Positions 38,401 through 44,400 of a DNA stretch of 64,000 nucleotides are shown piece by piece. The stretch's first letter is position 1, and each line of letters opens with the position of its first letter. The notes beneath the pieces are model-generated. The model made no database searches. It saw only the letters and a program-made list of their open reading frames with translations, and had not been told where the DNA came from. Source of the stretch: Escarpia spicata (Eukaryota; Annelida; Polychaeta; Sabellida; Siboglinidae); assembly GCA_963995525.1 (NCBI GenBank), contig OZ023206.1, forward strand, positions 26,697,478 through 26,761,477, in the 5' to 3' direction. A program made the translations under genes and the position numbers.

Positions 38401-41400
38401 GGGAAAATGGGTGTGCTGGGTTCAAGTATCCTATGTTAAGGTAGTTGGTAGGTTGGTAGGTCGATAGGTATTTTGGGAAAATGGGTGTGCTGAGTTCAAG
38501 TATCCTCTGTTAAGGTAGTTGGTAGGTCGGTAGGTATTTTGGGAAAATGGGTGTGCTGGGTTCAAGTATCCTATGTTAAGGTAGGTGGTAGGTCGGTAGG
38601 TCGATAGGTATTTTGGGAAAATGGGTGTGCTGGGTTCAAGTATCCTATGTTAAGGTAGGTGGTAGGTCGATAGGTCGGTAGGTATTTTGGGAAAATGGAT
38701 GTGCTGGGTTCAAGTATCCTATGTTAAGGTAGTTGGTAGGTCGGTAGGTATTTTGGGAAAATGGGTGTGCTGGGTTCAAGTATCCTATGTTAAGGTAGTT
38801 GGTAGGTCGGTAGGTATTTTGGGAAAATGGGTGTGCTGGGTTCAAGTATCCTATGTTAAGGTAGTTGGTAGGTTGGTAGGTTGGTAGGTCGGTAGGTATT
38901 TTGGGAAAATGGGTGTGCTGGGTTCAAGTATCCTCTGTTAAGGTAGTTGGTAGGTCGGTAGGTATTTTGGGAAAATGGGTGTGCTGGGTTCAAGTATCCT
39001 ATGTTAAGGTAGTTGGTAGGTCGGTAGGTATTTTGGGAAAATGGGTGTGCTGGGTTCAAGTATCCTCTGTTAAGGTAGTTGGTAGGTCGGTAGGTATTTT
39101 GGGAAAATGGGTGTGCTGGGTTCAAGTATCCTATCTTAAGGTAGTTGGTAGGTCGGTAGGTATTTTGGGAAAATGGGTGTACTGGGTTCAAGTATCCTAT
39201 GTTAAGGTAGTTGGTAGGTCGGTAGGTCGGTAGGTATTTTGGGAAAATGGGTGTGCTGGGTTCAAGTATCCTATGTTAAGGTAGTTGGTAGGTCGATAGG
39301 TATTTTGGGAAAATGGGTGTGCTGGGTTCAAGTATCCTATGTTAAGGTAGTTGGTAGGTTGGTAGGTATTTTGGGAAAATGGGTGTACTGGGTTCAAGTA
39401 TCTTCTGTTAAGGATTTTGAACACGAACAAAGACCCTAATGCACTGGCAACGGAGTATAGGTGGCGAATGTGAACCCTAAACGCAGACATCTGATAAAAT
39501 CACTTTAGTCCTTTCGGGCAGATGGTCATTACTGTGAAAGAGGTTGAATTAAACCTAAAAAAGAGAAACATATGATTAATGGTACGTCCAAATAACGACT
39601 ATCGGTCTACAACGGAGACGAGAATGCGTGATTATCCAACCATCGCACAGGAATGCATTCAGCCGTTTCATTCCCATGTCAACAGACATTAAACAATGAC
39701 CAATTGGACAAGATTGAGGATAGCAACCGCGTGTTACCCTCCTCTATCCTGTTAAGTAAAATAGATGAATACATTTTTTGTTTGTTTATAGGTAGGAAGA
39801 TAGGTAGGTAGGTAGGTAAGTAATTTATTTCCAACAACACCATTAAACAATTGTTCATCCCGTTATTACAAAATACAACATTTTCAACATATGAACAAAA
39901 AGTACTCATAAGTGTTGGTGGAAAGGGGGTGAACAGAAGTGTAGTACTTACGTTTGGTTCACCCTCAACCAGTATGGTTACTTATTGTACTAATACAACA
40001 TATTACAAAATATTACAATTTCACAAATAATGCAGTATACAGTGCCTAGATTATGTAATGTCTTATTATAACTATTTGGATGTTTTTCTCAGATCTAGTA
40101 CATAGATAAAAGATGGGACTTTTTAAAAAGCCTATATGCTTCTACTGCTGGTGATGTTTTCATGTAGGGTATTCCTTCGGTTTACTCCACAAACAGTAAT
40201 ACACATTGATTTTTGTGTGGTATGCATACAATGACTTCGAAGGGTATCTTTCTGTCTAGTACCCTGTGTTAAGACATACCGTTTAAACATTGCTTGCAAA
40301 CTATTTGGTAGGTCATTGTGATGTGCCTTATACCATATAATCGCTGTCTTAAATTTAACTAAGTCTACAAATGTCAAAGTACGCAGTTACTTAAAAAGAG
40401 TGCTGGTGTGCTCCAAGCGCTTTATGCCACAGATCAGACGAACTACTCATTTCTGCCGCACAGTAACACACCTGATGTTTGAGACAGGTGTTACCCCATA
40501 TTTTGCTGCAATAGGTAATATTAAAAGCATGTCTTGATACACTAATTGGACCTATAACAAATATTATAAATGCATCACTTTGCTCTGGTTGTTTTCCTGA
40601 TGATTTAAAATACGCCCATGTCACACCATTTCTTAAGAAGTCATCTCTGCCTAAACAAGATCTAAACAGTTATATACCTATTTCTAATCTCAGCTTCATT
40701 TCTAAAATACTAGAAAAGGTTGTAGCAAGTCGTCTAAGGTCTCACATTAGCACAAATGTCTTAACTAATGTGTCACAATCAGCATATGGCAGTTTCATTC
40801 AACAAAGACTGCCCTCTTAAAGTTTCATAATGACATTAACTTGAACATTAATAATGGTAAAGTGACTGCACTTACCTTACTAGATCTCTCTGCCGCGTTT
40901 GACACGATTGATCACAGCATTCTCATTGAATGCCTATTAAAGTGGTACGGCATATCTGGCACAGCTCTAAGCTGGTTTTCTTCATATCTAACTGATAGAT
41001 ACTAAACTATAAAGATTGAGAACTGCTTTTCAGCTGCACTGCCGGCTTTATTTGGTGTTCCCCAGGGTTCTGTTCTTGGGCCTTTCCTTTTTACTCTTTA
41101 CACCACGCCACTAAGCTCTGTTATACAAAGACATAACTTAGATCATCATCTTTATGCTGATGATACTCAGATCTACATTTCGTTGGCTACCCTGGATACA
41201 AATCGCTCCCTTAACCAACTTAGTGATTGCCTTCAAGATATCTTCCATTGGATGACTGACAGCAAGTTGAAATTAAATGCAAATAAAACTGAATTGATCA
41301 TTATTGGTACTCCAATGCAACGTTGTAAACTGGATGTTTTTTTCCCTACGCGTATTTTGAATCAGTATATCACGCCAGCAACCTCGGTGCGGAATCTAGG

Positions 41401-44400
41401 AGTAATCTTTGAAAGTAACTTCAATTTCCGATAACATATATCTCAAACATGTCGCTGCTGTTTTTATCATATTCGTGATCTTCGCCATATTTGCCGGTAT
41501 ATGTCATTTTCTGTTGCTAAGACTATTGCAACAGCGCTTGTTAGCAGCAGACTTGACTATTGCAATTCCCTCCTTTATAATATCGCCAGCAAGGATATCA
41601 CAAAACTTCAGCGTGTCCAAAATTGTCTAGCAAGAGTAGTTACAAGATCTCGTTTTTCTCGCTCTGTGCCACTTTTGAAGTCTTTACATTGGCTTCCTGT
41701 ACGATATCGTATAATATTTAAGATCTGTACCATTACATACCAGGCACTGTCCAATAAGCAACCATCTTATTTGCATTTATTGCTTACTCCTGTAAGAAAA
41801 TCTATCCAGCTTCGATCATCTAGTTCTGACCTACTTTTTGTTCCTAGAGTCAACACTAACATTGGAACTAGAGCTTTTTCTGTTGCTTCACCAACTCTTT
41901 GGAATATGCTTCCTCTTAGTGTTAGATCAGTTGAAAATATTACAAAATTCCGTCGTCATTTAAAAACGTATCTTTACAACCTTGCTTATCCACCGTAGCT
42001 CCCTAGCGCCTTGACCCATCTGTTGACAACTGGAAAACTACTTATGGATTTTGAGATTGACCAACTCTTTTGTTTTGATGCGCCTCTGAGGTTGGTTTCC
42101 AAGGATTTAGGCGCAATAGAAGTTATCTTATTATTATTATTATATATATGGCAAAAACAGGGAACAGTACAATATGTACATTCCATCCTGATTAATTAAA
42201 CAACTTACTTTGTGAATTATTGCTGCTACTTTCAACAGTTTTGTTCTAACCGTATTGATGTGATGCTTCCAGTTTAGCTGGTCATCAATTCATACTCCCG
42301 GAAATTAGGTTACATGTACTCTGGTTATTCGTTCGTTATTTACACACTGATAAATGTCAACATCTGGTGGACGGTTCCCGAATAACATATAATTCATTTT
42401 TGACAAGTTGAGTGATAATTTGTTTACAGCAAACCATTTGGACAATTTGACAAGTTCTCTATTTAACATGTCAAATAGTTCTGTCAGATTGTTACCGGTA
42501 CAACTATCGTCAGCAAAAAGTATGAATTTGACTAACATTGATATGTTACAGATGTCATTAACGTAAAGAACAAATAAACGTGGACCTAAAATAGACCCTT
42601 GCGGAATTCCACATGGGACATCTAATAGCTCCGAAACACACCCGTCAATATATACAAATTACTTCCTGTTCGAAAGGTAGCTTTTAATATAATAATTTGC
42701 TATTCCACGCACACCATAATAATTAATTTTTTGGTAAGTATCACATGGTCTACTGTCTCGAACGCCTTTATGAGATCAATAAATTCACCGACGGCATGCT
42801 TTTTATTGTCCTTAGCATTTGTGATTTCCTCAATCAATTCCAATACAGAATGTGACATGGACATATTAGAAAGAAACCCGGACTGGTTTGAACTTAGTGA
42901 ACTAGTGATGACAGTTGCTACCGTGTCGCCATCTATTGGTAGCCAGTGTGACAAAGAAGACCATTGAAAGCTGCTAAAACGTTCCTGAATAAAATATAAA
43001 TTTGACTGACTGCGAAAAGAAATTGTGTAAGAAAATATATCATCACATTTACTATGTGTAAACTTAGGCTTACCATTAGCACCTGTACAATTATTTATTA
43101 TATTTAATATTATATTAAATTCCATTGCAAGTTTGAGTATTTGCAATGTTCAAACAGCAATAATTTAAAAAGTAAACAACATTCCTGAGTGCATCCTGCG
43201 ACATGTTTATAGGTAAGATTATTATCTTTATGGTGATATCAAATAATATTAAATTCTGCAATTGCAATTTTAGATATGACCTGAAACACCAACCTGCATA
43301 GATGCACGTCATGCTAAATCCTACCGGTGCGACCTGTGGTGACGTCACCTCGACCGCTAGGTGTCGCAACAAACCGTGCAGAAAACGTGCAGAAAAGCAC
43401 GACTAAAAGGGGCCTTGAAAAGGGTGACGGAGGGGTTTAAAAAATTAGTTGAATATCAGGACACTATTTTTAGAGTATATTTAATTCAGATTGGGAATAA
43501 AAATGGTTCATTTCGTTTATTCTTTAAGGTGAAATCTAAGTTTTCTACATGTAATGTTTTTAGGTGTCAAATTACCTTTTTATCATCATCATCGGCAATC
43601 CCTGATAGCAAGGATGATCTTTCCATGGATTGTCAGTCAGTGTCATTTGGTGTATGTTCCCAGATGGCTGATGGAAACGTGATACAGCCTCAGATTCCCA
43701 GTTGTTTGGGCCAATGTCATATCTTTTCAGGGTGGATTTAAGAACGTCTTTATAGCGTTTACGCTGTCCTCCTTTAGACCGTTTGCCATGACTCTGCTCT
43801 GAGTATAAAACTTGCATGGGCAGTCTCGTGTCAGACATGTGCAGTACATGGCCAGTCCATCTCAATTGTTGTTGTTGCATGATGGTAGCTTCAATGCTTG
43901 GTATGTGAGCCTCATCGAAGCCACTGCTGGTTTTTTGTTATAACAAATAATTGATAGTGATTTACTAAATATACTACAGTAATAAAGATTACATATAATT
44001 TGTAATAAATTTGCACTGGTCGTATGTTTTTAATTGAAAGATATAATTTAGGAATTAAAACTTTGTTAGCTTATTTTTTAGACCATCAATAAATATAAAG
44101 AATTAACATTTCTGCATGATTCTGTAGTTTGTAATTATAGTGAAATTTGTTGGCAGAAAAAGAGTAACCTATACATAAAAGTAAAACACATTAAGCATGA
44201 CTATTATTGTGATTCTACAGTAACACTGACCAGAACTGTATGTTTGTTTGTTACAGATATTGATACATCTTCTGCTGAAAGTGAAAGGTCAGGTTTAGCC
44301 TACACCTCACCAAAAGTGTCCAGTTTGTCCTCCACACAGCGGAAAAGGGTAGAAAGTTTGACATCCACCACACTGCGGAAAAGGGCACCAAGTTTAACGT

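Noticed and set aside
37046..39490. Long open frames on both strands (up to 176 residues) across the 66-bp array
   Set aside because: They follow from a repeat unit that is a multiple of three without stops. Both strands are open equally and extra 4-bp blocks break them at random.
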